A DNA stretch of 52,692 bases, from the NCBI GenBank assembly GCA_903844055.1, contig CAIMSF010000203.1, forward strand, positions 1 through 52,692. Reading direction: 5' to 3'. Shown here piece after piece: positions 32,705 through 40,779 of this stretch; positions within the stretch are counted from its first letter, which is position 1, and each line of letters opens with the position of its first letter. The notes below the pieces were generated by a model. That model saw nothing but the letters and a program-made list of their open reading frames with translations, did not search any database and had not been told where the DNA came from. Position numbers and translations under genes: made by a program. The DNA is from an uncultured bacterium. GTDB taxonomy: Bacteria; Bacillota_I; Bacilli_A; Izemoplasmatales; Hujiaoplasmataceae.

Positions 32705-33874
32705 TTATTTCAGGTCTTCGACGGTCATCACGCGGTTCTTGCCGGACCGCTTGGCGAGATATAGCGCCTTGTCGGCGTCGCGATAGCCGCGGTCGAAGGT
32801 CGCGTCGATGACGGAAACGCCGATCGAGACGGAGGTGCGGATCGCATGCTCGTCGATCGCGAAGGCGGTCGTCGCGATGATGTCGCGGATCCTTTCGGCG
32901 AGTTTTTTGATGTCTTGGAGGGCGAATCCCGGGCAAGCGACGAGGAATTCGTCTCCGCCCCAGCGCGAGATGAGCGCCGTCTTCGGCACGTTCTCGGTCA
33001 GGACGCGGGCGATCACCCGGATCAAGCCGTCGCCGGCCGGATGACCGTATCCGTCGTTCACGAGCTTGAACTCGTCAAGGTCGAGGATGAAGATGGGAAT
33101 CGGCTTCGCGCCCTCCTTTTGAGCGGCGTAGGCGTCGCGCAGGGCGTCCTCCATCGCGCCGCGGTTCAGAAGACCCGAGAGACGGTCGCGGCGGGACAAC
33201 TCCTGGAGCTCCAGGGTTTGCGCCTCGATGATCGCGGTGCGTCTGGTCTTGGCGAGCAGGTTGATCCAGCCGACCACTGAAACGAACAGGCCGAGCGAGA
33301 CGGTCGCGAACACGTTCATGCGGGCGGATGCGAGCAGCACGGGATCGCTCTGCGTCAGCGGCAGCGCGAAGAACATGAAGAGGAAGACGGAGTAGAAGGC
33401 GATGATCGACGCCGAGGGACGCAGATAGAAGACGAATCCGGCAAGTACGCAAGCGTAGATGAAGACGGAAATGTTGGGGCTGATGTATTGTCCGATGACG
33501 GTGTTCACGCCGCTCAGGGCGACGATGAGGGCGACGCCGACGTATTGGACGCCGATGAACGCCTTGTGCCTTCCCCATTTCCGAAGCAAGGCGAGGATGC
33601 CGAGAAGGATCAGGTGGCTCGCGATCATGATCCCGTCGACGATCAGGATCTGGGTGCGCCAGAGCTGGACGACCGCGTCTCCGGCGGGATCGACGCGCGA
33701 TACCCCGATCATCGTCGCGGCGATGATCGGCGTCGCCAGCAGCACCATCACAAGATAGCGCCCGAAATTGATCTCGTTTGCGATCCGTACGTATCGGCTG
33801 CTGGACCGACGGGTTTCGCCGATCGCATCCGAAAAGCGTTTCAATGCGTCTTTGATGCGCTCATAGAGTTTCAT
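32705..33874 (-). CDS. Membrane diguanylate cyclase (GGDEF)
   Basis: A 389-residue protein with about six hydrophobic helices in the first ~210 residues (FGRYLVMVLLATPIIAATMIG to VFATVSLGLFVSVVGWI), a short linker helix, then a GGDEF domain. SRRDRLSGLLNRGAME, ILDLDEFKLVNDGYGHPAGDGLI and the intact active site RWGGDEFLV predict c-di-GMP synthesis from two GTP. The product-inhibition I-site (RxxD) is absent: the position reads PKTA. ATG 33874 follows GGAGGA by 7 bases and is preferred to the track start seven codons earlier. Monocistronic, convergent with csp. No EAL/HD-GYP or PilZ gene is in the window. Confidence 0.93.
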   Translation of the reverse strand: MKLYERIKDALKRFSDAIGETRRSSSRYVRIANEINFGRYLVMVLLATPIIAATMIGVSRVDPAGDAVVQLWRTQILIVDGIMIASHLILLGILALLRKWGRHKAFIGVQYVGVALIVALSGVNTVIGQYISPNISVFIYACVLAGFVFYLRPSASIIAFYSVFLFMFFALPLTQSDPVLLASARMNVFATVSLGLFVSVVGWINLLAKTRRTAIIEAQTLELQELSRRDRLSGLLNRGAMEDALRDAYAAQKEGAKPIPIFILDLDEFKLVNDGYGHPAGDGLIRVIARVLTENVPKTALISRWGGDEFLVACPGFALQDIKKLAERIRDIIATTAFAIDEHAIRTSVSIGVSVIDATFDRGYRDADKALYLAKRSGKNRVMTVEDLK

Positions 33875-34007
33875 GCGGATGTCCTCCGGAACCATGACTT
33901 GCGTCTGACAAGTTGGAAGCCCCTTTCTTTTATTTTATCATATAGGGCGAGGAGAATGGCGGAAATGCCCGTTTTTTTGCCCGGTCGGGGGAAGACCGCG
34001 CTTTCCG

Positions 34008-34036
34008 TTGTCTATCCACGCCGTATAGTGTATAAT
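34008..34036 (+). promoter_or_regulatory. Promoter of the cysS operon
   Basis: TTGTCT and perfect TATAAT are separated by 17 bases. The leader is only about 28 bases, so there is no room for a T-box. Confidence 0.8.
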
Positions 34037-34071
34037 AATCATACACCCATCAAACGACGGAAGTGATGACC

Positions 34072-35409
34072 ATGAAGATTTTCAACTCCTACACCAACGC
34101 CCTCGAAACGTTCGTCCCGCGCCACCCCGGCGTCGTGTCGATGTATGTCTGCGGTCCGACCGTGTACAACTACATCCATATCGGGAACGCCCGTCCGGTC
34201 GTTTTTTTCGACACCGTCCGGCGTTACTTCGCCGCCAAGGGGAACCGCGTCCGGTTCGTGTCGAACTTCACCGACGTCGACGACAAGATCATCGCGAAGG
34301 CGAAGGAACAGGGCAAGGATGAGGCGTCTGTCAGCCAGTTCTTCATCGATGCCTTCCTCCGCGACGTCGCGGCCCTCGGTTCGAGCGTCGACTACGTCCA
34401 GCCGCGCGTGACGCGATACATGGATAAAATCATCGACTACATCGCCGACCTCGTGAAGGAAGACTACGCCTACGTCGTCGATGGCGACGTCTATTTCCGC
34501 GTCTCAAAGTTCGCCGAATACGGCCGACTCTCCAACCGCAAGCTCGACGACCTGATCGCCGGCGCCCGCGTCGAAGTCAACGAGAAGAAAGAGTCGCCGC
34601 TCGATTTCACGCTGTGGAAGAAAACCGCCGAAGGGATCCGCTGGGACTCCCCCTTCTCGGTCGGTCGTCCGGGCTGGCATACCGAATGCGTCGCGATGAT
34701 CGACGACATCTTCGGCGAGGAGATCGACATCCACGGCGGCGGGATGGACCTGATGTTCCCGCATCATGAAAACGAGATCGCCCAGGCGTGCGCGCATGAC
34801 CATCACCGCGTCGCCCGCTACTGGATGCACAACGGCCGGCTCGACATCGGCGGCGAGAAGATGTCCAAGAGCCTCGGCAACGACATCAAGGTGAAGGACC
34901 TCGCAGGCGACCTGCGCGGCTACCGGATGTATCTTCTGGCGACCCACTACCGCGCCCCGCTCAGCTTCTCCCTGGAGAACCTCGAAAGCTACCAGAAGGA
35001 ATGGGCGAAGGACGAGAAGAGCGTCCAGACCCTCTTCCGCACGCTTGATCGGAACCGCACGCTGCAGCCCCACGCGGTCCTGTCCGACCCCGAGATCGCA
35101 TCGACCCTGACCCAGTTCGACGAAGCGATGGAAAACGACTTCAACACGCCGAACGCCCTCACCGCCTGGAACGTCCTCCTGAAGATCATCAACAACCTCC
35201 TCCGCCGTCCTTCCGAGCCATCCGTCATGAACCAGGCCCTCGAGGCCGCCCGCTACATGCTCGGCGTCCTCGGCCTCGAACCCGTCCTGAAGCCGCTCGA
35301 CGGGGAGGAACGCGCCCTCTTCACGGCGTGGGACGATGCGCGCAAGGCGAAGGACTTCGCCGCCGCGGACCGCTTCCGCGCCGAACTGGTCCGCCGCGAC
35401 CTCATCTAA
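34072..35409 (+). CDS. cysS: Cysteinyl-tRNA synthetase
   Basis: A 445-residue class I synthetase. Zinc ligands: Cys27 in CGPTVYNYIHIGNAR, Cys in WHTECVAMI, and His/Glu in PHHENEIAQ; HIGN at 36-39; KMSKS at 263-267. All expected catalytic motifs are present. Three in-frame starts lie in GTGATGACCATG. ATG 34072 gives the family's opening MKIFNSYTNALETF. It heads the conserved Bacilli order cysS-mrnC-rlmB-sigH-rpmG-secE-nusG. Confidence 0.97.
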   Translation: MKIFNSYTNALETFVPRHPGVVSMYVCGPTVYNYIHIGNARPVVFFDTVRRYFAAKGNRVRFVSNFTDVDDKIIAKAKEQGKDEASVSQFFIDAFLRDVAALGSSVDYVQPRVTRYMDKIIDYIADLVKEDYAYVVDGDVYFRVSKFAEYGRLSNRKLDDLIAGARVEVNEKKESPLDFTLWKKTAEGIRWDSPFSVGRPGWHTECVAMIDDIFGEEIDIHGGGMDLMFPHHENEIAQACAHDHHRVARYWMHNGRLDIGGEKMSKSLGNDIKVKDLAGDLRGYRMYLLATHYRAPLSFSLENLESYQKEWAKDEKSVQTLFRTLDRNRTLQPHAVLSDPEIASTLTQFDEAMENDFNTPNALTAWNVLLKIINNLLRRPSEPSVMNQALEAARYMLGVLGLEPVLKPLDGEERALFTAWDDARKAKDFAAADRFRAELVRRDLI

Positions 35410-35790
35410 ATGGTTCCCTTCAGCGGCGCGACGCTCGCCTATATCGGCGACGCCGTCCTCGAACTTCGGGTCCGCGAGCACCTGCTTGCCCGCGGCCTCA
35501 CCAAGACCAACGACCTCCACACGGCCGCGATCCGATACACGTCCGCCGGCGGCGAGTCCCGCGCCGCGGACAAGCTCCTTGCGGGCATTCTGACGGATGC
35601 GGAAATCGACGTCTTCAAGCGCGGCCGCAACGCCGAGGCCTCGCATCGGCCGAAGAACGCCGACCTCGCCACCTACCATCAGGCCAGCGGCCTCGAAGCG
35701 CTCTTCGGATTCCTCTATCTCGAAGGGCGGCGGGACCGGCTCGAAGAACTGATGCGCGCCGCGATCGCGGCGGTTGAGGAACTCCTCTGA
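35410..35790 (+). CDS. mrnC: Mini-ribonuclease III (MrnC)
   Basis: A 126-residue RNase III catalytic domain without a dsRNA-binding domain. Motifs: LAYIGDAVLELRVREHLL (catalytic Asp) and ASGLEALFGFLYLEGRRDRLEEL (second acidic pair). Mini-III trims 23S rRNA precursor ends in B. subtilis. ATG 35410 abuts the cysS stop with no gap. The 3' end overlaps a terminator-like hairpin. Confidence 0.94.
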   Translation: MVPFSGATLAYIGDAVLELRVREHLLARGLTKTNDLHTAAIRYTSAGGESRAADKLLAGILTDAEIDVFKRGRNAEASHRPKNADLATYHQASGLEALFGFLYLEGRRDRLEELMRAAIAAVEELL

Positions 35791-35806
35791 CCGGGGGGAG
35801 TTTTTT
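35780..35806 (+). terminator. Terminator overlapping the end of mrnC
   Basis: AACTCCTC and GGGGAGTT form 8 pairs (one G-U) around the stop codon, followed by T6. rlmB has its own -10 just downstream. Confidence 0.65.
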
Positions 35807-35852
35807 CACGAAACGGAAGGGCTCTTTTTCAAATGGCGCGGGACCCGCGTTG

Positions 35853-35861
35853 TGATACAAT
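35853..35861 (+). promoter_or_regulatory. Extended -10 promoter of rlmB-sigH
   Basis: TGATACAAT gives a TG-extended -10. No clear -35 is seen. The rlmB ATG is 15 bases beyond it. Confidence 0.45.
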
Positions 35862-35876
35862 GAAAGTGGTGATACG

Positions 35877-36590
35877 ATGTCGGTATTGATCTATGGAAAG
35901 AATCCATGCAAGGAGATCCTCGCTGCCGGAAGACCCGTCCGCGGGGCGTTTATCCAAGCCGGGACCAACGCCGACATGGCGGCCGCGCTGAAGGCCGCGG
36001 GGGTTCCGTTCGGCGTCCTTGACAAGGCGACCTTCGACCGGACCTACCCCGGCAACCACCAGGGCGTCGTGTTCGAGATCGACGCGTACAAGACCCTGAC
36101 GCTCGAAGAAGCGTTCGCGAAGCATGCGTCCGTCGCGCATCCGCTCTACCTGATGCTCGACGGGATCGAGGATCCGCACAATCTCGGCGCGATCATCCGC
36201 AGCGCCGAGGCGGGCGGCGTCACCGGGATCATCCTCCCGAAGGATCGCAGCGTCGGGATCACCGGGACGGTCGCGAAGGTGGCTTCCGGAGCGCTCGAAT
36301 ACCTCGACGTGATCGAAGTCACGAACCTCGCCCAGACGATCGACAAGCTCAAGAAACATGGGTTCTGGATCGTCGGCACGGCGATGGACGCCGCCAAGAA
36401 ACACACCGAGATCGACGTGTCGACGCCGCTGTGCGTCGTCATCGGCAGCGAAGGCAGGGGCATGGGCCGTTTGATCAGGGAAAGCGTCGACTACTGCGTC
36501 CGGATCCCGATGGCGGGCAGGGCGAACAGCCTGAACGCCTCCGTCGCGGCCGGCATCATCATCTTCGACATTCTCCGGAAGAGGGGATAG
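35877..36590 (+). CDS. rlmB: 23S rRNA (guanosine-2'-O)-methyltransferase RlmB/TrmH family
   Basis: A 237-residue SPOUT methyltransferase. An N-terminal substrate-binding part (VLIYGKNPCKEILAAGRPVRGAFI) is followed by the trefoil-knot domain: LDGIEDPHNLGAIIRSAEAGGVTGIILP, CVVIGSEGRGMGRLIRESVDYCVRIPMAGRANSLNASVAAGIIIFDI. By position it is YacO/RlmB, which methylates G2251 in 23S rRNA. Some TrmH relatives modify tRNA, so the target is inferred from context. yacP, usually next, is missing. Confidence 0.9.
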   Translation: MSVLIYGKNPCKEILAAGRPVRGAFIQAGTNADMAAALKAAGVPFGVLDKATFDRTYPGNHQGVVFEIDAYKTLTLEEAFAKHASVAHPLYLMLDGIEDPHNLGAIIRSAEAGGVTGIILPKDRSVGITGTVAKVASGALEYLDVIEVTNLAQTIDKLKKHGFWIVGTAMDAAKKHTEIDVSTPLCVVIGSEGRGMGRLIRESVDYCVRIPMAGRANSLNASVAAGIIIFDILRKRG

Positions 36591-36593
36591 CGC

Positions 36594-37136
36594 TTGGATT
36601 TTCGCCAGTACAACGACTACGAGATCATCGATCTGATCAGACAGGGCAGCGAAGAGGCCTGGAACCTGATGTTCGACAAGTACCGTTGGCTGATTGCGAA
36701 AAAGATCTCCAAGTTCAACCTGACCGCCGAATACGACGACCGCTTCCAGGAAAGCCTGATGGTGATGCACCGGTCGATCCTCCATTTCGACGACCGTATG
36801 AACAAGTCGTTCACGCGCTATTTCGAGTCGAACCTCGAACACCATCTGATCAGCGTGATCCGCGCGAGACAGCGGCAGAACCGCTTCGCCGCCGAACGGC
36901 TGCCGCTCCTGCTTGCGGACGAGGTCCGCGAGACGGAAGCCGCCTATTATACCTCCGCCGAGATCGAAGCGGGCATCGGTTCCCTCTCCGCCTTCGAGCG
37001 GACGATCTTCCAAGAACGCATGATCCGCCGCCGTCCGATCGCGGAAATCGCATCCGCTCTCGCCGTTCCGCCGAAAAAAGTCTACAACGCCGTCGAACGC
37101 GTCCGGAAAAAAATTAAAATGCGTTTGGAGCCATGA
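36594..37136 (+). CDS. RNA polymerase sigma-70 family factor (SigH position)
   Basis: A 180-residue alternative sigma factor. Region 2-like: YNDYEIIDLIRQGSEEAWNLMFDKYRWLIAKKISKF to RYFESNLEHHLISVIRARQRQNR; region 4-like HTH: LSAFERTIFQERMIRRRPIAEIASALAVPPKKVYNAVERVRKKIK. Start TTG 36594 follows GAGGGG. Its place between rlmB and rpmG-secE-nusG is that of B. subtilis sigH, although it is somewhat shorter than that ~218-residue protein. No spore genes are in view, so its regulon (competence, stress or other) is unknown. Confidence 0.85.
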   Translation: MDFRQYNDYEIIDLIRQGSEEAWNLMFDKYRWLIAKKISKFNLTAEYDDRFQESLMVMHRSILHFDDRMNKSFTRYFESNLEHHLISVIRARQRQNRFAAERLPLLLADEVRETEAAYYTSAEIEAGIGSLSAFERTIFQERMIRRRPIAEIASALAVPPKKVYNAVERVRKKIKMRLEP

Positions 37137-37141
37137 TTTTC

Positions 37142-37170
37142 TTGACAAAATAGTCTTATTTTGATACATT
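37142..37170 (+). promoter_or_regulatory. Promoter of rpmG-secE-nusG
   Basis: A perfect TTGACA and TACATT are separated by 17 bases, directly after the sigma gene. Confidence 0.88.
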
Positions 37171-37194
37171 TAATAAAGCAAGCGAGTTGATAAG

Positions 37195-37341
37195 ATGAAA
37201 GATAAAATCGTGTTGATCTGTCAGGAATGCCTGTCCCGTAACTATGAAATCAAACGGCCGGCGGAAATGAAAACCCGCTTCGAGATCATGAAGTATTGCG
37301 ACAAATGCAAAAAACACACGCTCCACAAGGAGAGCAAATAG
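37195..37341 (+). CDS. rpmG: 50S ribosomal protein L33
   Basis: 48 residues, missing from the ORF track because of size. MKDKIVLICQECLSRNYEIKR ... MKYCDKCKKHTLHKESK is zinc-ribbon L33, with CxxC pairs CQEC and CDKC (the C+ form). L33 sits near the E-site of the large subunit. It begins the rpmG-secE-nusG unit, a standard Bacillota arrangement. The SD upstream is weak (GCGAGTTGATAAG). Confidence 0.96.
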   Translation: MKDKIVLICQECLSRNYEIKRPAEMKTRFEIMKYCDKCKKHTLHKESK

Positions 37342-37351
37342 GAGGACCGCC

Positions 37352-37861
37352 ATGGCCGACCAAGTCAAAGAGAAGAAAGTCAAGAAAATCAAACCCGTCC
37401 AAGCCCCCAAACCCGTCCAGACGCCGGAAGAAAAGCATTCCCGCATCATGGAAATCCTGAAAAAGGAATACGCCTTCGAGAACTGGCTGCTCGCGATCCT
37501 GAGCCCGGTCCTGATCCTGTATGGGGTATACATCATCCTCGGCAAATTCGGCAGCACGGACCTCACCGCCGCGCTCGGCAGCTCCGGCTACGCGTTCATC
37601 GACTTCTTTTTCGAGACGGACCTGAAGCGGATCCTCACCGGCACGTTCCTGATCCTCGTCGGCACGCTCGTCATCATCTTCCTCGCCATCCCCGTCATGC
37701 GCCCCTCGATCACCGAAATGAAGAAGTCCTCCTGGCCGACCGGCAAGGAACTCGCCGGCGACTCCGGACGCGTGTTCGCCTTCCTCTTGTTCCTCATCTT
37801 CGTGTTCACCCTCTACGGATTCGCCCTCGACCCGCTTTTCAAATGGATTTACACCCTGTAA
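37352..37861 (+). CDS. secE: Protein translocase subunit SecE, long three-helix form
   Basis: A 169-residue SecE. The C-terminal ~55 residues carry the family core: MRPSITEMKKSSWPTGKELAGDSGRVFAFLLFLIFVFTLYGF, the amphipathic helix with Trp-Pro plus the essential membrane helix. Unlike the ~60-residue single-helix SecE of most Bacilli, two extra helices precede it (WLLAILSPVLILYGVYIILG; ILTGTFLILVGTLVIIFLAIPVM), giving three. A Lys/Pro-rich cytoplasmic N-terminus leads. The location between rpmG and nusG confirms identity. It partners with SecY encoded at 1860. Confidence 0.92.
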   Translation: MADQVKEKKVKKIKPVQAPKPVQTPEEKHSRIMEILKKEYAFENWLLAILSPVLILYGVYIILGKFGSTDLTAALGSSGYAFIDFFFETDLKRILTGTFLILVGTLVIIFLAIPVMRPSITEMKKSSWPTGKELAGDSGRVFAFLLFLIFVFTLYGFALDPLFKWIYTL

Positions 37862-37876
37862 CCGATTGGCCGCATA

Positions 37877-38416
37877 ATGGAAAACAAACGTTTGTGGTAT
37901 ATCGTTCAGACCTACTCCGGGTTTGAAAACTCCGTCAAGGAGAATCTGAAACGCCGCATTGAGACGATGCAGATGGAGAACAAGATCTTCGAGGTCATGA
38001 TTCCCGAGGAGCTGAAGGCGGAAAAGAAAGCCGACGGTTCGATCAAGGAAAAGATGGTCAAGATGTTCCCCGGCTACGTCTTCATCGAGATGATGGTCAC
38101 CGACGATTCGTGGTTCGTCGTCCGCAACACGCCCGGCGTCACCGGCTTCCTCGGTTCCTCCGGCGGCGGCACCAAACCGATCCCGCTGCTCCCCGAAGAA
38201 ATCAACCCGATCCTGAAAAAGTGCGGGCTCCTTCAGGCGCAGAAGCTGAACGCGAAGATCGGACAGAGCGTCAAGGTCGCGACCGGCGCCTTCACGGGCC
38301 AGATCGGCACGATCGAAAGCATCAACGACGAAAAGGGCTCCGTCAAGGTCCTGCTCGAGATGTTCGGACGCAAAACGCCGATCGAACTCGACTTCGCCGA
38401 CATCGAAGTTCTGTAA
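37877..38416 (+). CDS. nusG: Transcription termination/antitermination protein NusG
   Basis: A 179-residue NusG. The NGN domain includes WYIVQTYSGFENSVKENLKRRIE, MFPGYVFIEMMVTDDSWFVVRNTPGVTGFLGS. The KOW domain includes GQSVKVATGAFTGQIGTIESINDEKGSVKVLLEMFGRKTPIELDFADIEVL. The spacer before ATG 37877 has no good SD, so translation may depend on coupling to secE 15 bases upstream. rplK would normally follow directly, but here a terminator and two transporter genes intervene. Confidence 0.96.
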   Translation: MENKRLWYIVQTYSGFENSVKENLKRRIETMQMENKIFEVMIPEELKAEKKADGSIKEKMVKMFPGYVFIEMMVTDDSWFVVRNTPGVTGFLGSSGGGTKPIPLLPEEINPILKKCGLLQAQKLNAKIGQSVKVATGAFTGQIGTIESINDEKGSVKVLLEMFGRKTPIELDFADIEVL

Positions 38417-38423
38417 AACTTGT

Positions 38424-38457
38424 AAAAAAGCCGGAGAAATCCGACTTTTTCTTTTTT
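38424..38457 (+). terminator. Terminator after nusG
   Basis: AAAAAG-C-CGGA and TCCG-A-CTTTTT pair around a GAAA loop with one mismatch, followed by a second T-run. Confidence 0.75.
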
Positions 38458-38486
38458 CACGGTCGAAAACGGCACCCCCGGCGTGA

Positions 38487-38492
38487 TATAAT
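38487..38492 (+). promoter_or_regulatory. -10 element of the FtsX-transporter operon
   Basis: A perfect TATAAT lies 31 bases before the first gene. TCGAAA 18 bases upstream is a poor -35. Confidence 0.45.
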
Positions 38493-38522
38493 ACCCTTTG
38501 AGTCGTATTTTTGAGGTGGACT

Positions 38523-40766
38523 ATGCTGAAACTGGTCAACGTATCCAAATACTACAGCTCCAACAACGTCATCGCGCTCGGTCTCAGGAAGGTCAATCTC
38601 GAACTTCGGATGAACGAATTCGTCGCCATCGTCGGCGAATCCGGTTCCGGCAAGACGACGCTTTTGAACGTCATCTGCGGGATCGACACCTATGAGGAAG
38701 GCGAGATGTACGTCAACGGCGAGGAGACGTCCTACTTCACCGTCGCCGACATGGAGAACTTCCGCAAGAAGTACGTCGCCTTCGTCTTTCAGAACTACAA
38801 CCTGATCGACTCGTACACGGTCCTCCAGAACGTCGAGGCCCCGTTGATCTTGGCCGGCTATCCGAAAAACGAGATCCGCCCGCGGGCGATGGACATCATC
38901 CGCCGCGTCGGACTGGAAAAACACATCCACCACAAGTCGACGAAGCTGTCCGGCGGCCAGAAGCAGCGCGTCGTGATCGCCCGCGCGCTCGCCAAGAACG
39001 CGCCGATCATCGCCGCCGACGAGCCGACCGGCAACCTCGACTCCGTCTCGGCCAAGCAGATCATCGAACTGCTCCATGAGATCGCCAAGGACAAGCTCGT
39101 CATCATCGTCACCCACGACTACGACCAGGTCAAGGACTACGCCACCCGCAGGATCCGCATCTTCGACGGCGAGATCGTCGAGGACGTCGAAGTCGCGCCG
39201 AAGGAAAAACGGGACCTTCCGAAGCTCGTCGACGCGGAACACCGGCTTTCCGTGTGGGACCACGTCGGGATCGCCTTCCGCAACCTGCTCGCGGTGCCCC
39301 GGAAATCTATCCTGATGGTCCTCATCTTCACCGTCTTCTCGTTTTTCGTCGCGCTCGCCTATGGCGCCTTCAACGCCTCGATGCGCGACTTCGAGGACTG
39401 GGGCAACTACTATTTCTCCAATACCTCGATCGACCGCGTCGTCGTCCGCAAGGCCGACAAGACGACGTTCGACGCCGACGATTTCGCCGAAATCCTCGAT
39501 ATCGCCAACGTGAAGCTGATCGTCGAGAACGACTTCATCCTCGACTATGCGCTCACCTACACGATGAGCACGGTCAACGAATGGGGCTACTACGATTCCA
39601 TCTACACGTATGCGCTGCCTTTGGGGGTGCTTGAGGAGACCGACCTGTACGCCGGACGGATGCCGGCGGCTTCCGACGAGATCGTCATCGCCACCGGTTC
39701 CCTCGCGATCGACGATTACGTCGAGAACTATCTTGGCAAGACCATGATGGAGACGACCGGCCGCGGCTGGGGCGAGACCTCCGACGTCCACGTCACGATC
39801 GTCGGAATCGCCACCACGGCGTCGATCGATCTTCCGTCGACGGGCTATTCCGACTATGTCCTGCTCGGCGCGGACGCCTTCGACACACTCACGAAGTACG
39901 TCTATCTGGCGGGCGGGTTCGCATCGACTTCCTTCGAAGGGATCGACAACCTCGGGGACCCGTTCTCGCTTTCGAACCCGTTCTCGCAGTACCAGCTCAT
40001 CCTCGACGAAGACGTTCCCCTGAACACGATCCGGGTTCCTTCGTACGACGGCGTGTGCGATCCGCTCGAAGACGTCTGCGAAGCCGACGGCACGCTGACC
40101 GTCACCGACTTCTATCGCGAGGTCGAGATCCCCGGGTTTCACTACGAGGTCTATTCCGCCAACAACGGATGGGCGATCAAACTCAGTCCCGCGACGGCCG
40201 CCGCGATCCTCGGCGACGACGTCTTCCAGATCAGCGTCTGGGCGGCTTCCGATGTCGGCGTCGACGCCCTCGTCCGCCGCATCGGGACCATCGGCGGCGG
40301 CCTCTTCGACTCGAAATACGCCGCGTTCTATCCCTACGATTCGCAGAGCGCCGAAGAGTTCGCCCGGTTCTTCGTGATCTTCAACATCCTGACCGCCGGC
40401 ATCACCCTGTTCGTCACGCTCGCCGGCGCGACCCTCATCACCTACGTCATCTTCCGCGCGATCATCAACACGAAGATGCACGACTACGCCATCTACCGCA
40501 CCATCGGCGCGAGCCAGAAGATGATCAAGATCTTCATCTATCTGGAGAATGTCTTCACGGCGGCGATCGCCTATACGATCGTCATGACGACCTTGATCGT
40601 CCTGAATCTGAAGGAAAACTTCCTGACGACGGTCATCAAATTCTACAACGTCGGCACCTATCTGATCCTGTTCGCGATCCTGATCCTGATGGCCCTGTTG
40701 ATCTCCGGGAAATATTGCCGCCGCGTGTTCAAGGAATCCGTCCAACGGACCTTGAAAGCGGAATGA
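38523..40766 (+). CDS. ATPase-permease fusion, MacB/FtsX type (first of pair)
   Basis: A 747-residue protein. An N-terminal ABC ATPase of the LolD/MacB class has Walker A GESGSGKTT (~38-46), signature KLSGGQKQR, Walker [14 protein letters not shown] and switch His in VTHD. One helix follows (SILMVLIFTVFSFFVALAYGAF), then about 350 extracytoplasmic residues, then three C-terminal helices of the FtsX domain (FFVIFNILTAGITLFVTLAGATLITYVIF onward). Such systems act as mechanotransmitters or peptide/lipid exporters; the substrate is unknown. ATG 38523 behind GAGGTGG is chosen over the track start. Confidence 0.88.
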   Translation: MLKLVNVSKYYSSNNVIALGLRKVNLELRMNEFVAIVGESGSGKTTLLNVICGIDTYEEGEMYVNGEETSYFTVADMENFRKKYVAFVFQNYNLIDSYTVLQNVEAPLILAGYPKNEIRPRAMDIIRRVGLEKHIHHKSTKLSGGQKQRVVIARALAKNAPIIAADEPTGNLDSVSAKQIIELLHEIAKDKLVIIVTHDYDQVKDYATRRIRIFDGEIVEDVEVAPKEKRDLPKLVDAEHRLSVWDHVGIAFRNLLAVPRKSILMVLIFTVFSFFVALAYGAFNASMRDFEDWGNYYFSNTSIDRVVVRKADKTTFDADDFAEILDIANVKLIVENDFILDYALTYTMSTVNEWGYYDSIYTYALPLGVLEETDLYAGRMPAASDEIVIATGSLAIDDYVENYLGKTMMETTGRGWGETSDVHVTIVGIATTASIDLPSTGYSDYVLLGADAFDTLTKYVYLAGGFASTSFEGIDNLGDPFSLSNPFSQYQLILDEDVPLNTIRVPSYDGVCDPLEDVCEADGTLTVTDFYREVEIPGFHYEVYSANNGWAIKLSPATAAAILGDDVFQISVWAASDVGVDALVRRIGTIGGGLFDSKYAAFYPYDSQSAEEFARFFVIFNILTAGITLFVTLAGATLITYVIFRAIINTKMHDYAIYRTIGASQKMIKIFIYLENVFTAAIAYTIVMTTLIVLNLKENFLTTVIKFYNVGTYLILFAILILMALLISGKYCRRVFKESVQRTLKAE

Positions 40767-40779
40767 GGGGGCGACGACG

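Noticed and set aside
33955-33980. T7 run before cysS as a terminator
   Set aside because: Only a 3-4 bp stem can be drawn in front of it, and no plus-strand gene ends there.
35837-35849. CGCGGG-A-CCCGCG palindrome before rlmB
   Set aside because: The one-base centre cannot form an RNA hairpin of full length, and GC-only palindromes are expected in this composition.
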